Part shown: positions 20,398-30,713 of the stretch, one piece after another
Numbering within the stretch: the first letter of the stretch is position 1
Layout of the letters: the number at the start of each line of letters is the position of its first letter
Assembly: GCF_000143415.4 (NCBI RefSeq)
Contig: NW_003314289.1
Span: 1,296,293-1,360,292 of the forward strand
From: Selaginella moellendorffii
Lineage: Eukaryota; Streptophyta; Lycopodiopsida; Selaginellales; Selaginellaceae
Length of the DNA stretch: 64,000 nucleotides
Direction: 5' to 3'
Notes under the pieces: model-generated
What the model saw: the letters and a program-made list of their open reading frames with translations, nothing else
Databases searched by the model: none
Told to the model about the DNA's origin: nothing
Made by a program: the position numbers and the translations under genes

Positions 20398-21285
20398 CTA
20401 GAGCCCTAAAAGGCTGACGAGTTTTCCCATGCTTGGCCTCGCCTCTGGGTTGCTCTGGAGGCACAGCATTGACATCTGGATCATCCTCCTCGCTTCCATC
20501 TCCGGGACGCCTCGAATTCGCGGATCGATCCATCTCTCGATCGCCAATTTCTGGTCAGCGAGCTGGATCATCTCCTCTGGATTGCTTTGGAGCTCCCTCC
20601 CAGATGTGATCTCCAGCACAAGAAACCCAAAACCCAGAACATCCATCTTGTCAGTGACACCCTCACAATCCTGTTTGGATATAATCTCCAAATCCTCCTG
20701 CGATCCAGTTCCAGAGATGGATTTCTTGCTCCTCCTGATCTTGCAAGAGTGGAATCCAGCCAGCTTTGGAGTGTAATCCTCTGCCACCCACACATTCTCC
20801 AGCCTCACACCCAGATGCAAGACCTGGAATCCCAGGACATTCCTGGCATCATGGAGATGATCTAGTGCCAGTGCCAGGCCCTTGATGATCTTCACTCTTT
20901 GCTTCCATCCCAAACTCCCATCCAAAACCATGCCTTTGAGGCAGCCTCTCTTCTCCAGTGGCATGACAAGAGCATGCAAGAATGGGCTTGTGCAAAATCC
21001 CAGAAGCCTCACAATGTTTGGGTGTGGAGACCACAGTGCTGTCATCCTATCCTTGAAATCGCCCTTGCCACACTCCACAAGAACCTCGCTCCTCCCAAGA
21101 ACACCCTTGTACACCACAAGCTCTATAAGATCATTTGATCCATCGCTGGAGCTTGGAACTCTCATCCTGGTGACCACCTTGTGGAAGCAGCCTGTGATGA
21201 GCTCAATTCCCTTGGGATCAAACTCCATGGGCTGTTCCAATCTGCTCAGCCTTGCTCCCATGGAGGAGGTTTGCGAATCAAGCAA
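20398..21285 (-). CDS. RLK-like protein, probable pseudokinase
   Basis: An intronless frame of 295 residues with a kinase-like fold but no extracellular or membrane part. Recognisable pieces are VVYKGVLGRSEVLVECGKGD, HPNIVRLLGFC, LVMPLEKRGCLKG, ALALDHLHDA, the catalytic-loop counterpart VLHLGVRLENVWV, KLAGFHSCKI, MDVLGFGFLVLEITSGREL and a C-lobe ending LQSNPEARPSMGKLVSLLGL. Compared with plant receptor-like kinases, HRDLKxxN has become HLGVRLEN (no catalytic Asp), DFG has become AGF, and the VAIK lysine is not seen. All three catalytic residues are therefore replaced while the structural motifs are kept, which suggests a pseudokinase under selection rather than a decayed gene. Confidence 0.75.
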   Translation of the reverse strand: MLDSQTSSMGARLSRLEQPMEFDPKGIELITGCFHKVVTRMRVPSSSDGSNDLIELVVYKGVLGRSEVLVECGKGDFKDRMTALWSPHPNIVRLLGFCTSPFLHALVMPLEKRGCLKGMVLDGSLGWKQRVKIIKGLALALDHLHDARNVLGFQVLHLGVRLENVWVAEDYTPKLAGFHSCKIRRSKKSISGTGSQEDLEIISKQDCEGVTDKMDVLGFGFLVLEITSGRELQSNPEEMIQLADQKLAIERWIDPRIRGVPEMEARRMIQMSMLCLQSNPEARPSMGKLVSLLGL

Positions 21286-21940
21286 AGCACAGATGGTGGA
21301 TTGATTGGGGAAAGGTCGCGAATTCTATCACACGCAAATGGTGGCTCTTTGGATTCTTAGCCATTTGGACTGGTTTGTCCTCTTGCCTGATCTGTTCTTG
21401 TTTGGAGTGGAGAACAATCCAACATTCATTTTATCTTAAATTTTTCATGGGTGTTTAGCTTTCTTGAGCTCCATGGCTCTAATCTATCTGACCTTTGCTT
21501 GTCTGAATCTCCTTGGCCATAGCCAATGAGCTTTAGAAAACTCAAATGGATGTACCATCTCCACCATTGCAATTGCTGTCCACAAACACCAGGCTTTTAA
21601 AGAGAGCACTGCCACTGCCAGTTTTTTCCTTTTTTTTTTTTTTTTTTTTTGAGAGAACAACACAATTGCGATGGATGGTCACCTGACATTCACATTCATA
21701 ACGCGAAGTACTCCATACAGAGATTACATCGCCATAGAAAAGCTAAACAATATACATGATTTGTTTTTTGTTTTCCTCCTGCTGCTTAGCTCATCACTCA
21801 AAAAATGATGGTACTGTATACCCAAAAAGAAGAAGAGAAGAAAAAGAATCATACTAAGAAAACATACGGAAATCGGTATCTTTCTCTCTCATATATACCA
21901 AGCTCCAATCGAAAGCTGTGATCTTACTCGTCGTCATCAA
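21286..21940. other. Intergenic, no gene seen
   Basis: Contains a 24-T run near 21,628-21,651 and the AT-rich 3' flank of the glycosyltransferase gene. No supported coding segment. Confidence 0.4.
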
Positions 21941-24189
21941 TCACGCGATGAATTCTCCGGTCCTACACTGCCCGACTTCAATCTCCACGTTCCTCTTGTC
22001 GGAGTTTATGACTCTACAGCAATGCCTTCTAGGGGCCTGGAACATAACAAGAGAGTCGAGTTGAGAGCTTGGAAGAACTTGGTGATCGTCAAGAGTTCTT
22101 ACCGTGTGCCAGTTCCCTTCCGTGCGGTCCCTGTAGACCATGATCGAATCGATCCCTCCAGGAGACGCCATCTTCCAGCGGCAATCACCCCTTCTCTTGG
22201 TTTCCCGCGCGTACGTGCTGTAACTCCTGCTCGAGTTCTTGTGTCCTACGTTGTCCATGTAAAAGATGGTGGGCTGCTCGCACGGGTTCCGGGAGATCTC
22301 CCGCGTGCTAAACGGGAAGCCACTGTCCTCGGTCCTGCGATACCAACTTATGAACGTCCGAGCCGGGAGTTCCAGCTCCCGGGGTGGCAGGATCCCGCGA
22401 TAGACTTGGACCGCGTAGCCCCACGAAACCGAGAAGGACCATTTCCTCCACTTGTCGTAGCAGATCGACTGCTGGAGGATCCCCGGCGCGTCGACTTTGA
22501 TGGATCGCGAGAGGTGCTTGAGCGCCTGGACTTGCGTCATGTTTGGAAAGACGGGGTGGATCACGTCCAAGTGATGGATCGAGATGAGTGGGCTCACTGG
22601 GTGTGCCGAGAGCAGTCCGGAGGCGTCGCCATAGATGTCAAACTGGAAGACAAAAAAATCGAAAGTTCGAAAGATCGAGTGAGAGAAATTCTTTGCTTGG
22701 AAAGCATCAGGCATGATCAGGACAAACCAAACACGCAGTTTTTTCTTGAAACAGCCGAGACGTGTGAGGATTCATCACGTCATGCCGCTCAACCACCAGG
22801 GAGAAAGAGATGCGCGTCCAAAAGACGTGAATTGCGAATCCGAACCGACCCGACCAAAATGCCGCACGTCGGCATTTGCTGCAAGAAAGAAGTCCTCCAG
22901 CAAACCATGCTTAAAACAGCGCCAGTGCAAAATTCTGACAGCAACCATCGTCATGACACACGCAAGAAACGCACTCAGACATGCCAAGAAAAAGCCATGC
23001 GAGGAAGACACACCCACGCCAAGAACACGGTACTTACCTGATGAAAACCGGGCTCTTTGACGAGAGGAACCCCCAATTCAGCCATACACGCTTGTATCCG
23101 ATCGTCGCTCCCGAAGAGATATGGATACCTGTGCAAGCATCCGTCCTGCATTCGCTCCAGAGCTCTGGCCAGCGGATAGCTGATCGCGAATCCGCCACCA
23201 CCGTAGGCCATGTTGTAGGAGAAATGGAGGTTCTGGGTGTGACTCTCGGAGCTGGATCCAATGTAGTAGTACTTGGTGTGATCATACTTGGAGAGGAGCT
23301 TGACGAGGTTCTCCGGGATGAAGATGGTGTCGTCGTCGCCCATGACGAACCAATGCACGTCCGGGAGGCCAATCCGGAAGGTCTCGGAGACGATGCGCGA
23401 GATTCGAATGGCGGCCCGAGCGCCCATCTTGTTGGTGTAGTTGAATGCCGCGGTGGAGGAGGAGATCCGGAAGGGGGGATAGTCCGTCTTGGACCACTTC
23501 CGCCTCACCTTCTTGTCCAGCCACACGAATCCTCGCATCTGCGAGGACTTCCACCATAGCTTGACGTACTCGCGGCGCCGGTCCCAGAGGCGAGACGATG
23601 CAGCGATGCCAAACACGATATTGTAAAGGGTGGTGGCGGTGCTGGTGCTGGTGCTGGTGTGGATCTCTGTTTTGGCGATGGTGGTCGATGGAATCTCGAC
23701 TTGGGCAGCATCGTGAGGGCCGATCTTGGGGACCACCTTGGCCGGAATCGAAGAAACCAACGCGGAATCACCCGCACTGGTACTGCTACTAGTACTACCA
23801 CTCGCTTGACTGGCGGAAGTTCTAGAGCCGGAGGCTTGCTGCAGGGACTTGCGAGGAGAGGTGGAGCTGTAGCGCTGCTTTTCCTGATCCAGATTGAGAG
23901 TGAATCGCGAGGATGCGGCGGTGGTGGCATTGCTGCTGCCCAGGAGCGCGAAGTTGTATGGCATGATTCTGGAGGATGTGGTGGATCCGTGCGAGGACGA
24001 CGGGATGCACGAGGCCATCATGCTTGCGCTGCTGAGGAGGAGGAGGGCGACGTAGAAGAAGCTGCAAGCGCAAGCGGCACACACAACCAGCGCGAGCTTG
24101 CTCATTCCCAGGCCAAGAGCAGAGTGTTCCGACAGCTGCCTCGTCAAGCTCTTCATCTGCTGCTGCTTCTTGTAAGAATCCATGCTCAT
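21941..24189 (-). CDS. Fringe-like glycosyltransferase (DUF604)
   Basis: Three exons: 23038-24189, 22103-22642 and 21941-22036, all phase 0, 595 residues. The 66-nt second intron (GTAAGA...TTCCAG) has no in-frame stop, so retention would add 22 residues. Architecture is type II Golgi: short cytosolic N-terminus, one membrane segment (about 29-55, LALVVCAACACSFFYVALLLL), a Ser/Thr-rich stem, then the catalytic domain. That domain shows HWFVMGDDDTIFIPENLV (DxD metal-binding motif), YYYIGSSSE, AYGGGGFAISYPLA and YLFGSDDRIQACMAELGVPL. These are the plant DUF604 set related to fringe beta-1,3-glycosyltransferases. Donor and acceptor are unknown. The first intron is about 395 nt. Confidence 0.88.
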
Positions 24190-25036
24190 CGTGTTGCTGT
24201 CCTTGTGATTGATCGATCCAGCCCGGCACTACAAACCTCTTACAAGCTTAGCCACCGATCGATCGTGTCGCCACCACCATAGCCGGGACGAATCCATCTG
24301 CCGGTTCCCTGCAGCAGCATTTGCTTTTTATCAGCATTGGATTTCCCGGCGCATTGCTATTCATGAACTCCTCCAGAGCGAGACTATTTCTGCCTGAGCT
24401 GCTGCCATTCCCTGCCATAGCATTGCTTCTCTAACACCAGGAGGGAGGGAGGAGAACACATCATCGTTTTTTCACGCATCCAGTGAGCTCCTAGAATTTA
24501 ATTCCGAGGCCCACGAACAAATCTCTGTGGAAGAGAGAAAGAGCCCAAGAGATCCCAAAGATTTGGGGGTTTCTCAAGGAGAGCGATGGAAGAAAGAAAG
24601 AAGAGACCCCACTGCGAAACAGCCTACACTACACTACACAGACACGCGCTTCTTTCACTAAACACCACTTATGCGCAAATCTAATCGCGCGGGATATTCC
24701 GTCGGTCCGCGGTGATGACCGCTGCCGGCTGTCTAAATGCGCGGCTGCGGTTGTGGGGGACAACCGTGACGCGTGTCGGCGGGGTGTACGGTAAGGATGG
24801 GCCGATTCGTCCATGGCCCAAACTCTGCCATCGCTCGTACGCGGTCTAGTAGCTCACAAATTCCGGGCTCGCGACTGCCAGGTGGCGGTCAGAGTATCAG
24901 CCGCCAGCCTGGCACTCGCCGGCTTTTTCTTGCCCTTTGGAAAGCTGCCGGAATATCCACTGCCAGGCCAATAAATGATTGATAACAAAGGGGAGGGAAT
25001 CTTTCGCAAGCTAAGCTTGGAAGAAAATTTAGAAAC
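24190..25036. other. Upstream region of glycosyltransferase gene
   Basis: 5' leader and promoter of the minus-strand glycosyltransferase gene. Several short GATCGATC motifs near 24,205-24,262; no supported coding segment. Base composition begins to shift toward AT after 25 kb. Confidence 0.35.
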
Positions 25037-25046
25037 CTTTACCCTT

Positions 25047-25271
25047 CCCTCCCGTTAAATCTTGTTCTTTGCTTACCTGGCAATGACGTGGCATCAGGCT
25101 TTCTTTTTGTTTTATCTCCTCTCCCGTCCGTCGCCGCTGCGCACTCCCGCCCGCCAGCTCGCCCTCACGGCTCCCGCCCGCACTCCCACCGTCCCCGCAC
25201 ATCCGCCCGCGCCCAGCGTGCGCCCTAATTAGTTCCGCGTGGCCACAGCAACACTTAGCCAAATTTCAATC
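25047..25271 (+). repeat. MULE left terminal inverted repeat
   Basis: Starts CCCTCCCGTTAAAT and ends GCCAAATTTCAAT. It matches the reverse complement of 26640-26885 with several short indels in the GC-rich part. Confidence 0.8.
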
Positions 25272-25289
25272 AGCGCGCGCGCCTTGATC

Positions 25290-26080
25290 ACTATTGATAT
25301 AGCAATATTGAATCATTTATCAATTTTGTTCTTCCATTTGTCTTGAAAATATTTGATAAAGGCTATTTTATTTTGAAAATCCACCTCAAAATATTCGATA
25401 AATTGTTTGATCTCAGCTTGTTTTTCATAATATTATCATTATGAAAAACTGCATAAATTGAATGATACATAATATCTCTGAGACGTTTTTATATTTCCAT
25501 CTTAAGATTTCACCTTATGAATAATATGTTTGAGCCAATTCCTCCTTACATGCCAAATACATAATAGAATTTGACAATCAAATGTAGCTCTATATAAAAA
25601 AAAACATTTAAATTATATCATATCAAATTAATTATCTTATAGCATTAATCTCTGCTTCAACATCATCAATCATTATCGCACATAGTTTTCAATTTAACAT
25701 GTGTTCTAAAATTCATTTTTTAAGAGTTATCATCTAATTCTTCATATGTTCTCCTTTCTCACTAAAAGTTAAAATCCATGCAATTGGAATATCATTTCCA
25801 TGATAATCAAAAGTAAGCATGGTGTATAATGGGAACTGTAAATTATTAAATATTATTCACTTAAAAATGAATGAAAATTTTACCTTGTAGTGATTAGTTC
25901 CAAAAGTTGCATCAAGACTTAATAAATTATTATTTGAAAAGTCCACCATCTTTTGTAGTTGCCAAGTTGTCTAAATCCCAATAGTAAAACAATCTTTACC
26001 TCAATCACTTTCCTAATAAAAAAATACTTTCTTGGGATTTGTGTTCTTTTAAATACATACACTCTATGCATCATTCTCAT
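25290..26080 (-). pseudogene. MULE/FAR1-type transposase remnant
   Basis: Conceptual translation on the minus strand gives ordered transposase fragments. LDATFGTNHYK lies at about 25885-25920, and FPLYTMLTFDYHGNDIPIAW followed by ILTFSEKGEHMKN at about 25735-25845. TFDCQILLCIWHVRRNWLKH is at about 25520-25590, and EIKQFIEYFEVDF at about 25370-25410. These correspond to the MULE domain (first catalytic Asp, PLYTLL strand, CxWHV region) and following helix. The first two blocks are split by a GTAAAA...TTACAG segment of about 50 nt that looks like an intron. Stops and frameshifts elsewhere show it is dead. Confidence 0.7.
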
Positions 26081-26639
26081 GTAATTGATAAGTTGAAAGC
26101 AAATACTACCTATGCAAATTATTGATATCTTACATAGTTAAAAAATTATTTTAATAAAGAGGCTCATTAGTTGACTTGTTCCTTCCCACAATTTGTATAT
26201 ATTCTGATTTGATGTGAAATCCTGCTGAATCATATGAATCACCCAATGTCAAATATTTGTTGAAAGCTTCTGAGGAAATAATGACTTTCCTCCAATCAAA
26301 TCAAGTTGACCATAACAAGAAATCCCATTTTTATCACAATGCTCTCTATGATAATATGCAATATGCACATAATTAGGTTATTTGTAAAACTGTTTGACCA
26401 AAAAATTGCAAATATAACCCTGCTTATTAGAACTTCGACTTTGTCAACTTCCAAGTCTTGACTTTGGTGTAAATTCAACAATCATAATAGAGAATGTTTC
26501 ATGAGCATCTTGTTTTCTATATTCACACCAAGTTAGTAATTATATTTTGTTAAAAAGATATACCTGATTAATGATAAAAAAATTGTGTTTTTAGGTCATT
26601 TCAAGGATCACGATTTTTGTTAAAAAATCGCCAAAATTT

Positions 26640-26885
26640 ATTGAAATTTGGCTAAATGTTGGGGCTGTGAAGTAATTAGGGCGGGCGGATGTGCGGGGGC
26701 GGGTGGGAGTGCGGAGGGCGAGCGGGCGGGCGGGAGCCGCGGGCGGGCGATAGCCGCGGGCGGGAGTGCGCAGCGGCGACGGACGGGAGAGGGGAGTGCG
26801 CTGGAGATAAAACAAAAAGAAGGCCTGATGCCACGTCATCGCCAGGTAAGCGGAGAGAGAGTGAATCAGGATGTTTAACGGGAGG
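26640..26885 (-). repeat. MULE right terminal inverted repeat
   Basis: Reverse complement of the left TIR. It is slightly longer because of extra GCGGGCGG-type units, and ends TTTAACGGGAGG before the TSD. Confidence 0.8.
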
Positions 26886-26895
26886 CTTTACCCTT

Positions 26896-27385
26896 GTTCT
26901 ATATTTATTGCGCGTTTATATGTTTGGTGTTCTTGGAAATTTTCCCCCTTGACGAGCGAATTCTTTCACCGGACACAAGCGCAGCACCACAGAAAAGAAA
27001 GATGGATCATCATAGTCTTCAATGTTTGGTGGAATCGATCAGAGTCTGTCCAGAGGCAAAAGAGAAAATTAAGCAAAAAGCATTGTAGCTATGGTACCAA
27101 TTTTGTTGGTGTGGATGATTCACTGAAACGTACTCTTCCTAAAGTCGTGCTGGGCTTGACAAGACTGAGCTGCTTTCACGGCAGCTTTAGCCTGTGTGGG
27201 ATCGATTCGATTGCACAGGCAACAGGCACAAACTTTGCCTTGATTCGCACGTAAAACAGAGGAGACGCTTAACTGGAAACAAACTTTCGAGGATTAGTTC
27301 AACTTCACGGGCTGTTTCTGTTTCTTACCGACGGTAGGACGATCCTGGTCTCTCCACCAGATGTGTACAAAGAATGCTTACAAGA
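26896..27385 (+). repeat. Repeat-derived gap, partial copy of 28.3 kb
   Basis: No gene is supported. The stretch GACGAGCGAATTCTTTCACC ... CAGAGTCTGTCC ... GAAAATTAAGCAAAAAGCA (about 26,950-27,090) is a diverged copy of 28,326-28,440. The stretch TTCACGGGCTGTTTC...GGTAGGACGATCCTGGTCTC (about 27,300-27,360) recurs near 30,045 and 30,545. Confidence 0.45.
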
Positions 27386-27905
27386 CACAGTGTTTTCTCC
27401 TCTCTTTTTGTTTCTCAAGCGGTCTCGATCGAATTGCTGGCGTAGCTTGTCTAGATGTTGTGATATAAAGATCACGGCCAGGAAAACTATGCGAATTCTG
27501 GGATCCCTTTTTTCTTCACGAGGCAGCATTCGGCTGCATGGATAAGAAGATCAAACTCGTTGTCATACTGGTCACTGAAAGAGTTTTGACGCTTCAAGTC
27601 CCAGAACATAAGCGTCCAAGCCGGCTCGACACTAGAAACAGAGAAACGCATGTGGAGTCACTTATTAGCATCGATGCAGAAAAGGATAACAGTCGAAACA
27701 AGTGGAAGCCTCGCAGACAAAACAAGACAAGAACTTACGAAAGATAAAACACAAACAAGCATTGTGCAATCCAAGCTCTAGAACAAGAAAAACTTGGTGA
27801 CGAGGGAAATAAACATCAAAAACCAAAGCAAACAAGAGAAGAGGAAGCTTACGAGTTTGTGCGGATAGCGGTGAGCGCGAGGAGACAGAAAAGGCCGAGT
27901 TTTTT
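27386..27905 (-). pseudogene. Decayed copy of the four-TM membrane gene
   Basis: On the minus strand this region copies parts of the gene at 30714-31757: the 3' flank and exon 3 (GTCTAGATGTTGTGATATAAA, TTCTTCACGAGGCAGC), exon 2 (CCCAGAACATAAGCGTCCAA) and the end of exon 1 (AAGCTTACGAGTTTGTGCGG). The middle of exon 3 is replaced or deleted, and nothing of exon 1 beyond about 60 bp is present. It is a truncated, non-functional duplicate. Confidence 0.65.
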
Positions 27906-28600
27906 CCACAAATAACTCTGGGCATTTTGCTTCCAGCAAAGGACATCACAGAGCATTCTTTGCAGCGGTGTGGCTCACGAGATCCGGAAACTCTTGCGAA
28001 ATTTCCACCGATGATTCTGGCCACTTTGCTGGGAGAACAGCTACGTTGCTTTTCGGCAGAGATTGTATTAGCGAATGTGGACGTTCGTTCCACCAACCGC
28101 AAGGAGATGGAGGTTTAAGCCAAGTTGTACTACATGAAATCTGTGGTGCAAGACACCAACAGTTCTTTCAGAATAAGCTGGAGAAAATAGTCGAAAGCAT
28201 GGGGTCCCTCCAAACAGAAAAAGCTAGAATCATCAAAGATCTGAACCTTGATTTTGGGGAACTTTAACAACTTCTGCGACTGTAGGTTTGTTTCGTTTGG
28301 TGTCTTTGAATTTTTGCCAGGCTAGTGCTTTAATGAGCGAATCCTTTCACTGGGTCTCTCAGCAGCACCGGTGGACTCAATCAAAGTCTGTCCAAGGAAA
28401 ACAAAGGAAAAAGCTGAGGAAAAGCAATTCCTATGGAAGAAGAAGGCACAGAGGCTTCTATAGGATGCTTCAAGTTCTTTGTTGGATTGTGAAGCAATAA
28501 AACTTCAGTGAAAATTGCTCATTTGATCTCAAAAGAAAGCTTTTAAGAGGGTTTATTAGTTTTTGGTTTTCTTAAGCAAATTTATAAGGGGACTGAAATA
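27906..28600. other. Unassigned, partly repeated sequence
   Basis: Short open stretches exist on the plus strand (27927-28118; 28168-28267) but match nothing I recognise. The part at 28,326-28,440 is a repeat of 26,950-27,090. AT content rises sharply after 28,500. Confidence 0.3.
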
Positions 28601-29265
28601 GTAATGGATATATCTAAAATATGTTTGGATATTTTAAGATATTCTGTTATTCATTTAGATTAATTTTGTATTTATAATTTATAAACATTCCTAAACACTT
28701 CTTAGTATATTCTTTTTTATTCTACCATCTAATGGTTAATATGTAATAATATTAATCTTGATTTATAAATTATAAACATGTTTATAATTATTGATCAATT
28801 TGATTATTCAATGACACTTGTAACAAATTATTTAGTTATTAAGTAAAGTAAATTATAAATTATACATTGATTTTATATGTTAAATTTTTGTAAATTTATG
28901 TATTATGCCATAAGCAATGTAAAATATGGAGATTAGTTTCTAATTAATATAAAATGCTTTGCCATAATTTACTAGAAACATTAAACTTTAACTTGTTAAA
29001 GATTTTATAGTGATAAAAAAAATATTTGTAAAACTCACTATTTTTTATCATCTTCCAATAAACCCAGGTAAATAATTAATCCCCATACTTATTTAGCCGG
29101 CACTAACATATTCTATATAAAAGTATTAAAATTTTGTAGTTTGTGGTTATACCTAAAATATGCTTGGATATTTTAAAATATTCTACCCTTTGACTTAATT
29201 TTGTATTTATAATTTATAAATTTTCCTAAACACTTCTTAGTATATTCTAATTTATTCTACCATAT
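28601..29265 (+). repeat. Direct AT-rich repeats in gene-free gap
   Basis: Two copies of about 120 bp, near 28,601-28,730 and 29,145-29,265. They share TAAAATATG(T/C)TTGGATATTTTA, TTAATTTTGTATTTATAATT and CCTAAACACTTCTTAGTATA. Between them is AT-rich sequence with no coding signal. They may be ends of a degraded element. Confidence 0.5.
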
Positions 29266-29489
29266 GTTTTGCAAAAAATATGGTAAGGAATTCTAATGTA
29301 AAAATTTATATTTCCTATCAGAGAGGTTTTAGATTCAACTCTTTTAATTAACTAAAGGAATCACACCATATTATAAACCAAGAAAAAGGCAAATACAACC
29401 TCTCTTTCTCTTATTTTTCTAGCGTGAGAATGTGCTTGTAAAAGAAATCTAGAGTGGTCATCAGAACCAAATGTGTTAACAGAGAGAGA

Positions 29490-29960
29490 AACAACGAGTA
29501 ATCACATTTTTGAGACAGTGGAGGACACACCCTGTAAGTCATCGCATCCGGGAGCAACATCATGTGGCGTTGATCAATGCTCATTCCATGGTGTGTCTCT
29601 TGCTTCGATTCCAAGCATATCGCAAAAGTTCTCTCTCTCTCAAACAACGATTGTTTGATCGTCCATACATCCAGGGAGAAATCCTCGGGATCACGAGGTT
29701 TGGGTGGCAGACAGCGTTTGGCAAGAGTTTAGTATTCTTTAAACAAGAAGATTTATATTGCTTCTTCTCATTCTCGCATTGTTTGAGACGGATCATCTCG
29801 TCGCCGCGTCTGTTCAAGGGAGAACCGATGCCGCTTGGCACGGGGATTTAGGCAAGTTTTTGTTGTCGAATTTTTTCAATCCCTCGTTCCAATTGCGTGT
29901 GTTCTTCGCAGAGTTGGAAGAATTTGAACCCCAGATTTCCCATTATAACAGAAAATGGAA
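29490..29960 (+). pseudogene. RNA polymerase III largest subunit fragment
   Basis: Plus-strand fragments of the C-terminal half of RPC1: TSNHIFETVE at about 29,492, GEILGITRFG at about 29,680 and EPMPLGTGI at about 29,825. The reading frame shifts between them and stops intervene. The region is an inverted, more decayed copy of 32,005-32,430, sharing both exon and intron sequence, so it arose by DNA duplication, not by retroposition. It ends near AATTGCGTGTGTTCTTCGCA. Confidence 0.65.
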
Positions 29961-29999
29961 AATATAGGAAAGAAAAAAGATTGTTCATGGTTTGTTTGA

Positions 30000-30330
30000 A
30001 CCGCGCAGCAGATCAAAAGAGGAGAAACTTAACAGCAGCATTACTTCAACTTCACGAGCTCTTTGTTACCGACGAAAGGACGATCCCCAGAATATTTACG
30101 TAAAAAAAGGGAGAGGACACAGTGGGTTTTTCCTCTTTTTTGTTTCTCACACGAACATTGCCCGTGACCACGCCATGGCCGTGCTCATTTGCTTGCCTCG
30201 AAACGCTCTTTCCCAATCGCGTACCTTGTGATATAAAGCTCTGCAGTGAACATCACGGCCAAAACAATGCGACTATGCCTAAGGAAGGTTAAGAAGATCA
30301 AACTTTGTGTTAGAGAGGATGGAGGTATGC
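30000..30330 (-). pseudogene. Second partial copy of membrane gene 3' end
   Basis: Shares TTCACGAGCTCTTTGTTACC, GTTTCTCACACGAACATTGC, GTGATATAAAGCTCTGCAGT and CATCACGGCC blocks with the 3' flank and exon 3 of the gene at 30714-31757, in the same orientation. Only part of the terminal exon remains. Confidence 0.55.
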
Positions 30331-30713
30331 CAAGAAGATTCCCAAATGCCAGAGCAGGCATCCTGAGAATATTCTACATGGCGATATCTCTGGGCCCATT
30401 CATAATCAAAGTTACAAAATCATAGTTGTGTATCGTTCTCGAGCGCTTTCTTCCTTTCTTTTTTTCGTCTAACTCTTCCATCCAACAACAAACTTTTGCA
30501 AGTACCTCAAAAGGAAAAACGGAGACAGGAGCATTACTTCCAGCTTCACGAGCTCTTTGTTGGACGATCCTGGTCTCTCCCAGATGTGTACAAAGAATAT
30601 TTACATAAGAAAGGGACAAGACACAGTCCTCTTTTTCGTTTCTCACACGAACATTGCCCATGGCCGCGCTCATTTGCTTGCCTCCACCCAATCTAATTGC
30701 TGGCGTACCTTGT
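30331..30713. other. 3' flank of membrane protein gene
   Basis: Holds the 3' flank, parts of which (about 30,530-30,713) recur near 27,300 and 30,040. No coding segment is supported. Confidence 0.35.

Larger units (their letters stand above)
25047..26885 (-). mobile_element. Mutator-like element (MULE), decayed
   Basis: A 1,839-bp element bounded by the direct repeat CTTTACCCTT (25037-25046 and 26886-26895), within the 9-11 bp TSD range of Mutator elements. It has inverted repeats of about 225-245 bp (25047-25271 and 26640-26885). The TIRs are extremely GC-rich, with CCGCCCGC-type runs, TGACGTGGCATCAGGC, and TAGCCAAATTTCAAT at the inner edge. The 1.3-kb interior is strongly AT-rich and holds a degraded transposase on the minus strand. 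Confidence 0.8.

Noticed and set aside
22022-23041. 339-codon plus-strand frame
   Set aside because: Lies antisense to the glycosyltransferase exons and first intron; low-complexity Arg/Pro composition.
26591-26878. Frames in the GC-rich MULE ends
   Set aside because: Biased Arg/Gly/Pro composition from the TIR sequence, repeated in both TIRs with frameshifts.
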